DNA of 64,000 nucleotides from JBBIQV01 sp964555285 (lineage in GTDB: Bacteria > Nitrospirota > Nitrospiria > Nitrospirales > Nitrospiraceae). The notes under the pieces are model-generated. The model worked only from the letters and a program-made list of their open reading frames with translations, was not told where the DNA came from and ran no database searches. The position numbers were made by a program, and so were the translations under genes. The stretch is taken from assembly GCA_964555285.1 (NCBI GenBank), contig CAZKRM010000010.1, forward strand, positions 33,749-97,748, written 5' to 3'. Positions 53,140 to 61,439 of this stretch are shown here, one piece after another; positions within the stretch are counted from its first letter, which is position 1; every line of letters starts with the position of its first letter.

Positions 53140-54608
53140 CGCGGGCAAGGGGTGAGGCGTTAGGCGTGAGGCGGGGTGCCATGGTCCTGGGCCTGCTGCT
53201 CTGCGCGCCGTTGCTTCCAGTCGTGACCGTCTGTGCCGGCGACGTTGCGCTCGATGATCCTCGGCAGATGACATTCAAGCCGGTCGAGTTCAATCCGCCG
53301 GAGCCCGAGCGCGTCGTGCTCGAGAACGGCATGGTGGTGTACTTGCTGGAGGATCACGAGCTGCCGCTCATCACCATCCATGCGGTGATGAAAACCGGCG
53401 GTTGGCTCGATCCGACGGACAAAGTCGGCGTGGCGGGGTTGACCGGATCGGTCATGCAGACCGGTGGTTCGGCGCGCATGACGGCCGAGCAGGTCGATGA
53501 AGAACTCGAACAACTGGCGGCCTCGCTGAGCATTTCCATTGGAAGACAGTCCGGGTCGGCATCGCTCGACGTCCTGAAGAAAGACCTCACACGCGGGTTG
53601 CAGATTTTCGCCGATCTGTTGCGAGCGCCCGCCTTCGATCCGACGCGGGTCGAGTTGGCGAAGTTGCAGGTCATCGAGGGCATCCGGCGCCGCCAGGATA
53701 GTCCCGGCTCCATCGTCGGGCGCGAGTTCGTCAAACTGCTCTATGGCCCCGGCCATCCGACCGCGCGGGAGAGCACGGTGGAATCCATCGGGCGCATCAC
53801 GCGCGACGATCTTGTCGCGTTTCACCAGCGTACGGTCCAGCCCAACGGGATGATCCTGGGCGTGACGGGAGATTTTGAGAAGGCCGCGATGCTCGCCGCG
53901 CTCCGCGAGGTGTTCGGTGACTGGAAAAAGGGTGAGGTGCCGGACCTGAAGATTGCCGACGTGCCGGAGAGCGAGGCGCGTCTCAGCACCGTCCGGTTCG
54001 TCAGCAAAGAGACCACGCAAACCCACCTGCGCATCGGCCATCTCACCGTCAAGGAAAACGATCCGGACTATGTCGCGCTCGCCATCGCGAACGACATCCT
54101 GGGCGGCAGCTCCTTCCGCAGCCGGCTCTTCAACGACGTACGGACAAAACGAGGCTTGGCCTACTCGGTCGGCAGCGCCGTGCGGACCGGCACGCACGAT
54201 CAGGGCGTGTGGCTGATGCGGGCCGAGACGAAGCTGGCTTCCACCCAAGAAGTGATCAACCGGTTCGTCGCCAACGTCGAACGGTTGCGCGCCGAGCCGG
54301 TGACCGATGGGGAATTGGCCGAGGCGAAGGAAGCCTATGTCAATTCGTTCGTCTTCTCGTTCACCAGCGCGTCGAGCATCGTGAGCCGGCTCATGGAGTT
54401 GGAGTACGACGGCCTCCCCAAGGATTTTCTCCAGCAGCTTCGCGAGAAGGTGGTCAAGCTGACCAAAGACGATCTCCTGCAAGCAGCGAAGAAGCACCTC
54501 CATCCGGATCGCTTGAAGATTCTCGCCGTGGGCCCCGGTGAGGCGCTGCCGAGGCTGCTGTCGGGGTTCGGGGAGGTGAAGGAGATAAAGCTGGCGCCGG
54601 AGGGGTGA
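53136..54608 (+). CDS. M16-family peptidase, non-catalytic partner
   Basis: The 490-aa protein has the two-domain M16 fold: VVLENGMVVYLLEDHELPLITIHAVMKTGG and later FVSKETTQTHLRIGHL, with ANDILGGSSFRSRLFNDVRTKRGLAYSV containing the conserved R/Y pair. At the zinc site the expected HxxEH reads VAGLTGSVMQTGG, so it cannot bind zinc. Such genes pair with an active M16 to form a heterodimer. The signal-peptide region (ARGEALGVRRGAM) is encoded by a GTGAGGCGTTAGGC word repeat. It is translationally coupled to the upstream gene. Confidence 0.88.
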   Translation: MTRARGEALGVRRGAMVLGLLLCAPLLPVVTVCAGDVALDDPRQMTFKPVEFNPPEPERVVLENGMVVYLLEDHELPLITIHAVMKTGGWLDPTDKVGVAGLTGSVMQTGGSARMTAEQVDEELEQLAASLSISIGRQSGSASLDVLKKDLTRGLQIFADLLRAPAFDPTRVELAKLQVIEGIRRRQDSPGSIVGREFVKLLYGPGHPTARESTVESIGRITRDDLVAFHQRTVQPNGMILGVTGDFEKAAMLAALREVFGDWKKGEVPDLKIADVPESEARLSTVRFVSKETTQTHLRIGHLTVKENDPDYVALAIANDILGGSSFRSRLFNDVRTKRGLAYSVGSAVRTGTHDQGVWLMRAETKLASTQEVINRFVANVERLRAEPVTDGELAEAKEAYVNSFVFSFTSASSIVSRLMELEYDGLPKDFLQQLREKVVKLTKDDLLQAAKKHLHPDRLKILAVGPGEALPRLLSGFGEVKEIKLAPEG

Positions 54609-54610
54609 AG

Positions 54611-54706
54611 GGCGGGCAGTCGGGCGCTCTTCTGTGCTCCCGGAACCCGCACTTCGGAAAGTGCTCGTTCGACGGGCGCAATGAGAAGAGCGCCCGACCG
54701 CCCGCC
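54611..54706. repeat. Hairpin element with conserved core, copy 3
   Basis: A 22-bp inverted repeat with one mismatch (54611-54632 and 54685-54706, starting GGCGGGCAGTCGGGCGC) begins two bases after the M16 stop. The core (54633-54684) contains GTGCTCCCGGAACCCGCAC and differs at only about four positions from copy 1. A further fragment, GATGCTCGCTGAACGCACAC, is near 54748. Confidence 0.85.
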
Positions 54707-54858
54707 TGGAGAAGATAAATGGATACACAGTCCGCGCCTAAGAGGATGCTCGCTGAACGCACACAATAAGAAGAAGACCCTCCGTGCCTATCTCTTTCAG
54801 CCGAGGTACAGGGTGACAGGGTGGTTCTAGGAAGGTAGGCTCGTTCACAACTTGGACA

Positions 54859-54887
54859 TTGACAGTTGGCCATAGGGTGCGTAGCAT
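54859..54887 (+). promoter_or_regulatory. Promoter of the restriction-modification system
   Basis: A consensus TTGACA (54859-54864) is followed by 17 bp and TAGCAT (54882-54887). Predicted initiation near 54894 gives a ~68-nt leader to the methyltransferase ATG at 54962. It argues against the upstream TTG at 54866 as start. Confidence 0.65.
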
Positions 54888-54961
54888 CCGTGCCCGTGCA
54901 ACCTGCCACCAACACTCGATCTCGACCAGCGAACAAAAATCTAGTTGGCAGAGGCTATCGT

Positions 54962-56380
54962 ATGCTTCGATCTGGCAATGCCAGAATTGCCGAAACAGAA
55001 GCGACTTACCTGAAAGCTCCTTCAGTTCCTCTGCGGCGCCAACTCCCTCTGTTCAGCTTTGGATCTGTCGGTCCCTCCAATGGTGTCTTTCGGGACCCGG
55101 CTTTCGGAGAAAACAAGAGCCTGCCTGTCCACCGTTGGGTTCCATGGATCGCCGGATTTTCGGCAGGATTCGTCGATGGAGTCTGCAGCCAGTTCCTGAG
55201 GCACATCAACCCCCTACGTAGAGCCGTGATCCTCGATCCATTCGCCGGCGTGGGCACAACCTTGCTGCAGGCCGTGCAGCGAGGTCACGACGCAGTTGGG
55301 TTTGAAATAAATCCTTATCCCGCGCTTGCTGCCTCCACGAAGCTGAAGGCGTTGGAGATCGAGCTGAAAGTTCTTGATAGGGCGATCGATGCGATGCAAC
55401 GAGCAGCGAAACACTGGCGTGTGACTTCTCCGCCAAAGAGCGTGGCCACCCCTGAACTGAAAACACGAATTCCATTTTTCAGTCCAAGGGTTGAGCGCCA
55501 AGTCCTGCACGCACTCGCGTTTATCAACGCACTCGATGTTCCAACTGTTCGCGACCTATTCCGCACTGCTTTCGGAGCGGTCATTGTGAGTGTTTCAAAT
55601 TACTCTTACGAGCCGAGCCTTGGCACGAGACCAAGTGCGGGGAAGCCGCTGGTCGAGGATGCCGATGTCGGGGCGGTCCTATTGGGCAAACTACAGCACA
55701 TACGCGCTGACATTGCCTGGCTAAGGGAAGAGGCGCAAGGTTCCCGACAGATTGGGAGCGGCAGAGTCGTCAACGGCAATTTCCTTGTCGACAATGCTGA
55801 ACTTGAAACGAGGTCGGTGGATTTGATGGTGACCTCCCCTCCGTACATGAACAATTATCATTACGTTCGCAATACAAGGCCGCAACTGTACTGGCTCTCT
55901 TTCGTCTCTTCGCCGCAGGAGCAACGAAAGCTCGAGACGGGAAACTTTGGAAAATACTGGCAGACTGTACGGGACGGTCAGGACCTTGAGCTTGAATTTG
56001 AGCATCGGGGGCTTGACGAGGTTCTTGTGCAGCTGCGGGAAACACGAAGATCGGCAGGAGCCTATGGAGGACCGGGGTGGGCCAATTACGTGGTCGCCTA
56101 CTTTAATGATTGCGATCGCTTCCTTACGGTCTTGAAGAGAGTGATGAAGCGAGGTGGAGTGGGAGTGATCGTGATAGGTAACTCAATCATTCAGGGATTG
56201 GAGATCAAGGTCGAACAGATACTAGGACAAATAGCTGTTCAACATGGGTTTAGATTGGAGGGAGTTCCCTGCATTCGAAATAAAAGGGTAGGAGCCAGTA
56301 TTACACGATCTTCCGTGCGGAGAGGGCTTCGGAATAGTGCGACTCTTTATGAATCAGCCGTGATCATCAGGAAACCGTGA
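54962..56380 (+). CDS. DNA amino-methyltransferase (N4-C or N6-A type)
   Basis: The SAM-binding motif I is in ILDPFAGVGTTLLQAVQRGH (Asp at about residue 92). Catalytic motif IV is TSPPYMNNYHYVRN (about residue 291), the S/TPPY form typical of N4-cytosine and some N6-adenine methylases. Motif I comes before motif IV. The 472-aa start ATG is preceded by GGCAGAGG. The region is more AT-rich than its surroundings, suggesting acquisition. It is 16 bp upstream of the GIY-YIG nuclease gene, forming an R-M system. The recognition sequence is unknown. Confidence 0.85.
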   Translation: MLRSGNARIAETEATYLKAPSVPLRRQLPLFSFGSVGPSNGVFRDPAFGENKSLPVHRWVPWIAGFSAGFVDGVCSQFLRHINPLRRAVILDPFAGVGTTLLQAVQRGHDAVGFEINPYPALAASTKLKALEIELKVLDRAIDAMQRAAKHWRVTSPPKSVATPELKTRIPFFSPRVERQVLHALAFINALDVPTVRDLFRTAFGAVIVSVSNYSYEPSLGTRPSAGKPLVEDADVGAVLLGKLQHIRADIAWLREEAQGSRQIGSGRVVNGNFLVDNAELETRSVDLMVTSPPYMNNYHYVRNTRPQLYWLSFVSSPQEQRKLETGNFGKYWQTVRDGQDLELEFEHRGLDEVLVQLRETRRSAGAYGGPGWANYVVAYFNDCDRFLTVLKRVMKRGGVGVIVIGNSIIQGLEIKVEQILGQIAVQHGFRLEGVPCIRNKRVGASITRSSVRRGLRNSATLYESAVIIRKP

Positions 56381-56396
56381 ATAAGACTCGCACAGT

Positions 56397-57011
56397 ATGC
56401 TCAGTGAACCCTATAACCCTCTGGAAAAATCTCACCTGGGAGAAAGTGTCGCGAAGGCACTTCTGCAGCGACCCATCGTACCCTTGCCGCCTCCAGAGAG
56501 TTTCAATGGCGCAGGCATCTACGCGATCTACTACACCGGCAATTTCAACACCTATCTTCCTGTAGCACAGAGAAATCGCAATAACAGCTGGATGGCGCCG
56601 ATTTATGTCGGGAAAGCTGTTCCTCCAGGTGCGCGAAAAGGCGGTTATGGTCTGGGAGAGGCGCCTGGTGATGTGCTGTGGAAACGCTTGCGGGAACATG
56701 CCGAGTCGATTCAACAGGTCGAGAACCTCGACCTGGTAGATTTCTACTGCCGCTACCTCGTTGTCGATGACATTTGGATTCCGTTAGGCGAGTCCTTACT
56801 GATCTCCACGTTCTCTCCGCTTTGGAATCAGCTTATTGATGGTTTCGGGAATCACGATCCCGGTCGAGGTAGACATGGGCAACAGCGTTCTTCCTGGGAC
56901 ACGGTACATCCTGGCCGACCGTGGGCAGCCAATCTCCAACCGAACAGTCGCAGCGCCAAGAAGATACTAGAGGCGGCGAGCAAGTTTCTGCGGGAATCTG
57001 CTGAAACCTGA
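56397..57011 (+). CDS. Eco29kI-like GIY-YIG restriction endonuclease
   Basis: The 204-aa protein shows the GIY-YIG nuclease core: AGIYAIYYTG, APIYVGKA, the catalytic arginine helix RLREHAESI, and the Glu and Asn in WIPLGESLLI and PLWNQ. The C-terminal FGNHDPGRGRHGQQRSSWDTVHPGR is characteristic of the Eco29kI family. Eco29kI recognises CCGCGG, but specificity here cannot be read from sequence. Start ATG at 56397, 16 bp after the methyltransferase stop. Confidence 0.8.
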   Translation: MLSEPYNPLEKSHLGESVAKALLQRPIVPLPPPESFNGAGIYAIYYTGNFNTYLPVAQRNRNNSWMAPIYVGKAVPPGARKGGYGLGEAPGDVLWKRLREHAESIQQVENLDLVDFYCRYLVVDDIWIPLGESLLISTFSPLWNQLIDGFGNHDPGRGRHGQQRSSWDTVHPGRPWAANLQPNSRSAKKILEAASKFLRESAET

Positions 57012-57176
57012 AGCTCTTCCGCTGGTGTCCATCACCATTATCTAAGGCAGCATTCTTGACGTAATACGCCGGTAATAGCGCCGGATCATTTCATGGAAAG
57101 AGGTCGCTGCGGATCAGGGAATCACGCACTTGAAAAACTCGCCGAAGCTGAGAGCTGACCGCTGAAGGCTTTCTCT

Positions 57177-58019
57177 ATGCCGTTAGAAGACGACTTCTCC
57201 GATATCATCAAGAAGGCGCGGGTGGGGCAGGGGCTGTCGGTGGCCGATGTCGCGCGCGAGACGGGACTGCCGGGGGCCGACATCACCGCGCTGGAGCAAG
57301 GCGACCAGCCGCGTGATCGAAACGAGGTGCGGGCGCTTGCCAAGGCTTTGGGACTCAGACCCGATCCCTTGGAGCAGATCGCGATCGAGCAATGGAACCC
57401 AGATCCTTCTCCGACGCTCGCCTGCCTAGAGACGATCCATGGCGACATCGGTGGGTATGCCGTCAAGGGCTATGTCCTGCACGATTCCGGTGAGGCGCTA
57501 CTGATCGATACTGGGTACAATGTGGCGGCTGTCGTGGAGATCTTGAAACAGCGCAAGCTGCATCTCGTGGGTATTTGTTTGACGCATGGCCACTCGGACC
57601 ATGCCGATGGTATTGACCATCTCCTCACACTTCGGAAAGTTCCGGTGTACCTCGGGGCCGACGATATCGATTTGCTGAGTTGGCGTCCACCGGATGACCT
57701 GCTCACGGTGCCGAAAGATGGCCGAACGATTCAGGTGGGACGGTTGACCGTTCGGTGTCTGACGACGCCGGGGCACACGCCGGGCGGCACCTGCTATCGC
57801 GTCGAAGATCAAAGCCGCACCCTCTGTTTTGTCGGCGACACGCTGTTTGCAGGATCGATCGGCCGGTCGAATCCGGCCAAACTCTATCCCCTCCATCTGG
57901 AATCCGTGCGCCAGCGTGTGTTGAAATTACCTGAGCACGCGGTGTTGCTTCCCGGTCACGGGCCGGCGACGAGCGTCCGCGAGGAGTTAGCCCACAATCC
58001 CTTTGCCGGGACCGCCTGA
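57177..58019 (+). CDS. HTH-metallo-beta-lactamase-fold fusion
   Basis: Residues ~1-65 form an XRE-type helix-turn-helix (IIKKARVGQGLSVADVARETGLPGADITALEQG). Residues ~80-275 are an MBL-fold hydrolase with the zinc motifs THGHSDHADG, TPGHTPGG, VGDTLFAGSIGRSN and LLPGHGPATS, in the glyoxalase-II/persulfide-dioxygenase style. Fusion of a DNA-binding-like domain to an MBL hydrolase is uncommon. It might self-regulate, or the HTH could bind a partner protein. The 3' end approaches the M50 gene closely. Confidence 0.82.
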   Translation: MPLEDDFSDIIKKARVGQGLSVADVARETGLPGADITALEQGDQPRDRNEVRALAKALGLRPDPLEQIAIEQWNPDPSPTLACLETIHGDIGGYAVKGYVLHDSGEALLIDTGYNVAAVVEILKQRKLHLVGICLTHGHSDHADGIDHLLTLRKVPVYLGADDIDLLSWRPPDDLLTVPKDGRTIQVGRLTVRCLTTPGHTPGGTCYRVEDQSRTLCFVGDTLFAGSIGRSNPAKLYPLHLESVRQRVLKLPEHAVLLPGHGPATSVREELAHNPFAGTA

Positions 58020-58035
58020 CGCGGGCATCATATTT

Positions 58036-58998
58036 ATGGATAAGCGCGAACGCGAATTCGATCCGAACGGCGCTTCGGTGCAGGAAGGCTGGAACGAGGC
58101 GCGTCCGATTGAGAGCGAGCCGGACGAACCGACACAACCGGAACGCTCGAGTGTGCTCGTCCCGCTCGGTCTGTTTCTGCTCACGGTGTTCACCACCCTC
58201 TGGGCCGGAGCCTACCAAACGAACACCAGCCCGTTTCGTGGAGCGTGGCGGTTCCTGATGGACAATCCGCGCGTCCTGTGGGACGGCGTCCCCTTCGCCG
58301 CCACGCTGCTCGGCATCCTGGTCACGCATGAGCTCGGCCACTATGTGTTGTCGCGCATCCACCGCGTGCCGACGTCCTTGCCGCTGTTTCTCCCCGGACC
58401 GCCGCATTTTATCGGGACCTTCGGAGCGATCATCCGCATGCGCGGGCCGATCATGAACCGGAAGGCGCTCTTCGATATCGGCGTAGCCGGGCCGATAGCC
58501 GGGTTCGTCGTGGCCGTCATCGCGCTGGTGATCGGTCTGAGTTTGTCGAAGGTCATTCCGACAGAGACCAGCTATGGCCTGCATCTCGGTGAGCCGCTCC
58601 TGCTGCAGTTCATGTCGTGGCTGGTCATTGGGCCGCTCCCGCCGACGGCTGACGTGGTGCTACATCCGATCGGCTTTGCCGCCTGGTTCGGATTGTTCGT
58701 GACGTCGCTCAACCTGATTCCTATCGGCCAACTCGACGGCGGACACGTCGCCTATGCGCTGTGGGGTCCACGCCAGCGCACGATGGCCTTCGCCATCATT
58801 CCCATTCTGATCGTCTTGGGCTTCGTCGGATGGCCAGGTTGGTGGCTCTGGGCCGGGATGGCAGGCATCTGGGGTCTGGCCCATCCCCCCGTCGTTGATT
58901 CCGAGGTGGCCCTCGGACGAACGCGAGTCTTGATCGGCTGGGCCGCGCTCGCGATCTTTGTGCTGACCTTTGCACCGGTTCCCTTCTCTGTCCACTAA
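58036..58998 (+). CDS. M50-family intramembrane (site-2 type) protease
   Basis: A polytopic membrane protein with the zinc motif in LVTHELGHYVLSRIH and the second-metal-site block LIPIGQLDGGHVAYAL (the LDG motif). About seven hydrophobic helices are visible. The GPLFLPGPPHFIGTFGAIIRM segment matches the family (LFLPGPPHFIGTFGA). The ATG at 58036 gives 320 aa; an upstream frame start at 58003 overlaps the MBL gene. Substrate unknown. S2P homologues commonly cleave anti-sigma factors or signal peptides. Confidence 0.88.
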   Translation: MDKREREFDPNGASVQEGWNEARPIESEPDEPTQPERSSVLVPLGLFLLTVFTTLWAGAYQTNTSPFRGAWRFLMDNPRVLWDGVPFAATLLGILVTHELGHYVLSRIHRVPTSLPLFLPGPPHFIGTFGAIIRMRGPIMNRKALFDIGVAGPIAGFVVAVIALVIGLSLSKVIPTETSYGLHLGEPLLLQFMSWLVIGPLPPTADVVLHPIGFAAWFGLFVTSLNLIPIGQLDGGHVAYALWGPRQRTMAFAIIPILIVLGFVGWPGWWLWAGMAGIWGLAHPPVVDSEVALGRTRVLIGWAALAIFVLTFAPVPFSVH

Positions 58999-59014
58999 CC
59001 ATTCGAGGCCTGTC

Positions 59015-59482
59015 ATGCGACATCAGTGGTTGGGCATGTCTCCTTCCTTTCTTGGAATGGTGCTGGTTCTGGCGCTCGCCGTACCGCTGAACGTCAAGGG
59101 CGGGGACCGGTTTGCCCTGGTGATGAACGGGGCGGCGGTCAAAGATAATCAGACCGGCTTGATCTGGGAACAGGAGCCGGATCGCGTCCACGATGTCTGG
59201 AGCGCCTCGGTCGCACGATGTCCCACGAAAACGGTCGGCGGCCAGACAGGCTGGCGGGCTCCGTCGGTGGATGAACTCAAGACCCTGATCGACTCCACGC
59301 AGCATGATCCTGCTCTTCCCCCAGGCCATCCCTTCGTGAATATCAAGTCGGAAATTTACTGGACGGCCACGCCCCATCCGAAAGACGACATCGTCGCCTG
59401 GCAAGTGAGTTTCTTCAGCGGCGAACCGGTGACCGATCAGAAATCGGGGACGCGCCGGATGTGGTGCGTGCTAGGAAAATGA
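59015..59482 (+). CDS. Exported DUF1566 (Lcl-like) protein
   Basis: The 155-aa protein has a signal peptide (FLGMVLVLALAVPLNVKGG). The DUF1566 pattern follows: DNQTGLIWEQEPD, then GGQTGWRAPSVDELKTLID and SEIYWTATPHPKDD with a terminal MWCVLGK. DUF1566 proteins are often secreted or surface associated; the role is unknown. It lies 16 bp after the M50 gene. Confidence 0.8.
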   Translation: MRHQWLGMSPSFLGMVLVLALAVPLNVKGGDRFALVMNGAAVKDNQTGLIWEQEPDRVHDVWSASVARCPTKTVGGQTGWRAPSVDELKTLIDSTQHDPALPPGHPFVNIKSEIYWTATPHPKDDIVAWQVSFFSGEPVTDQKSGTRRMWCVLGK

Positions 59483-59495
59483 GGCGTGGGAGAAT

Positions 59496-59581
59496 GGCTG
59501 CCTGGCAGCCTCCTTGCTCGCGCACCCCGCGCTTCAGAAAGCGCTCGGTGGACGCGCGCAGTGGGAGGCAGCCCGGCAGCC
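59496..59581. repeat. Hairpin element with conserved core, copy 4
   Basis: Imperfect arms, GGCTGCCTGGCAGCCTCC (59496-59513) and its mirror at 59563-59581, enclose a core (59514-59562) with GCTCGCGCACCCCGCGCTTC and GCGCTCGGTGGACGCGCGCA. The core is more diverged than in copies 1 and 3. It starts 13 bp after the DUF1566 stop. Confidence 0.75.
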
Positions 59582-59645
59582 CTCCCCCATCCGGAGCTAC
59601 ATCCGGAGCTATGTGGGAGAGTGAAAGAGGGAGAATTTACTCGCC

Positions 59646-60230
59646 GTGCTGACGCCGCGCGATATTCTCCACTGTACTCTGCGGATTCACGGGTATCCGT
59701 GGAAGGTCGTCGCGCATTGGCAGATGGCAGCGGCGTCAGTGGGGTTTGCGTGGTTCCTCTACCTGCTCAAATCGAACGATGACGGATTCGTCTTTCTGGA
59801 TCACGTCAATCTTGTCTTTCACGAGGCGGGGCATCCGATCTTCGGGATGTTCGGCTCGACGCTCGGCCTGTACGGAGGCACGATTGGGCAGCTCGCCATG
59901 CCGGTGGTCGTGTGGCTGGCCTTCTGGCGTGAGCGGCACACGGTCGGCTGTGCGGTGGCGGGTGTCTGGTTCTTTGAGAATGTTCTGAACATCGCCCGCT
60001 ACATGGCCGATGCCCGCGCGCAAGTCCTTCCCCTCGTCGGTGGCGGAGAGCACGATTGGACGGAGATCTTCAGTCGCTGGGGCCTGCTGGCGTCCGACCA
60101 GATCATTGCCCATCGCGTTGCGGTTCTCGGATGGATCGGGATGCTGGCGGTGTGGGGCTGGCTGCTGTGGCGATGGGCTCGACAAGGGAACGCTGAGACG
60201 GGACGCGCGGATCAGGCCAGCCCTCTCTGA
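59646..60230 (+). CDS. HEAGH-motif polytopic membrane protein
   Basis: The 194-aa protein from a GTG start has four to five hydrophobic helices and HEAGHPIFGMFGSTLGLYGG, an HExxH zinc motif at the end of a helix. The layout is that of small membrane zinc-protease-like proteins; no second metal motif such as LDG is evident. It may be a divergent M50-like protease or an enzyme-dead relative. The gene follows hairpin copy 4. Confidence 0.65.
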   Translation: MLTPRDILHCTLRIHGYPWKVVAHWQMAAASVGFAWFLYLLKSNDDGFVFLDHVNLVFHEAGHPIFGMFGSTLGLYGGTIGQLAMPVVVWLAFWRERHTVGCAVAGVWFFENVLNIARYMADARAQVLPLVGGGEHDWTEIFSRWGLLASDQIIAHRVAVLGWIGMLAVWGWLLWRWARQGNAETGRADQASPL

Positions 60231-61439
60231 TCATGGTGAATCGAAGGTCCAGAGAATGCCGGCAAGCAACAGTTGCTGACCCGGCGTCAAGCCGATCACG
60301 CCAGGCCGGATGTCCCCTCCTTTGAAGAATCCCCCGCCGGGGCCGGTGGATTCGTCGTAGCGGTATTCGAGTCGAAGCCTGGTGTTCGTCCAGCCATAGG
60401 GCACTTTGTATTCCAACGTGCTGGTGATGGCCTTGACGAACTGTTCGAACCCCGTCCACCGTCCGTTCCGGTCCCAATAGAATTCCGGTCTGAGCGCTAC
60501 CGTCCAGGGGCCGGAGATATGCCAGGCCGTCACGAGGTTCCCGCCCATCACGAACGCGCGCGGGTTGCCGGGGCGATTGGCGACGTTCTCCGTCCCGATA
60601 TCGTAGGACAGGGTCATGGTCACGTCGTCGGCTTTCCATTCGGCAACGTGGTTGGCATAGAAGCGCCAGAACTCGATCGACGTATTGCTTTGGTCCGGCC
60701 CCCAATAGAGCGTCTGGGTGAGAGTGAGGCGCGAGGTCGCTTTCCAGGCCAGCTGGGTCCCATAGCTGGGTTGATCGTTCGGATTGGACAGATGGAAGTA
60801 CCCGTTGATCACGAACACGGTCGCGGTCAGGTTGTCGTTCACCGGGTACTTGGCGTTGACGCCGAACATCATGTAGGGCGTGTTGTCGGCGATCCAGGAG
60901 CGGGTGTAGTTGAAATTGTCCTTGGCGTAGAGAGACTCGTAGCCGATCAAACTGTTGAACAGGCCGGCCTGAATCGTGAGCCCGTTGCCGACCGGTGCGA
61001 GGTAGGACAGGTTGGCGCGGTGGACGTGGCGGAGCGTGTCCGCTCCACCCACTTTGGGCTCGTTCACGAGGAACGCGAAGTCCTTCGAGTCGTAGCCCCC
61101 TTGCGCGCCGAGTTCCATGCCCCAGCGCGAGTCGGTCGTCGCATCTTTCCGGACATAGACCAGGCCCATGTTGGGCGCCAGTTCGTTGAACCGGTTGCTC
61201 GTGGTACGGCTGCGCCACTGATGGTTCTCGGGGAAATTGAAATTCACGATATAGCTGAGGTCCAGGTAGGCCCCGTAGTGCCAGTCCGCCCAGGTGTCTG
61301 AGGATGCAGAAGGGGTCTGGCTCTCGGATGTCGGTGGAGCATGGCTCGAAGCAGGTGCGCGAGTCGGCTCCTCGGCCGATGCAGGGAGCACGGCATTCGA
61401 AAGGAGGGCAATGGCTACGATCACCAGCAGAACGTTCAT
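60231..61439 (-). CDS. Putative beta-barrel porin (BBP2/OmpL-like)
   Basis: The 402-aa protein has a signal peptide (LLVIVAIALLSNAVLPASA) and a Pro/Ser/Thr-rich linker. A regular array of amphipathic strands follows, with aromatic girdle residues, for example YGAYLDLSYIVNFNFPENH, GLFNSLIGYESLYAKDNFN, FWRFYANHVAEW and LRLEYRYDES. It ends with phenylalanine near the C-terminus (LWTFDSP). This fits the BBP2 family of outer-membrane porins. I chose the ATG at 61439. It overlaps the lipoprotein gene upstream by four bases. Confidence 0.8.
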   Translation of the reverse strand: MNVLLVIVAIALLSNAVLPASAEEPTRAPASSHAPPTSESQTPSASSDTWADWHYGAYLDLSYIVNFNFPENHQWRSRTTSNRFNELAPNMGLVYVRKDATTDSRWGMELGAQGGYDSKDFAFLVNEPKVGGADTLRHVHRANLSYLAPVGNGLTIQAGLFNSLIGYESLYAKDNFNYTRSWIADNTPYMMFGVNAKYPVNDNLTATVFVINGYFHLSNPNDQPSYGTQLAWKATSRLTLTQTLYWGPDQSNTSIEFWRFYANHVAEWKADDVTMTLSYDIGTENVANRPGNPRAFVMGGNLVTAWHISGPWTVALRPEFYWDRNGRWTGFEQFVKAITSTLEYKVPYGWTNTRLRLEYRYDESTGPGGGFFKGGDIRPGVIGLTPGQQLLLAGILWTFDSP

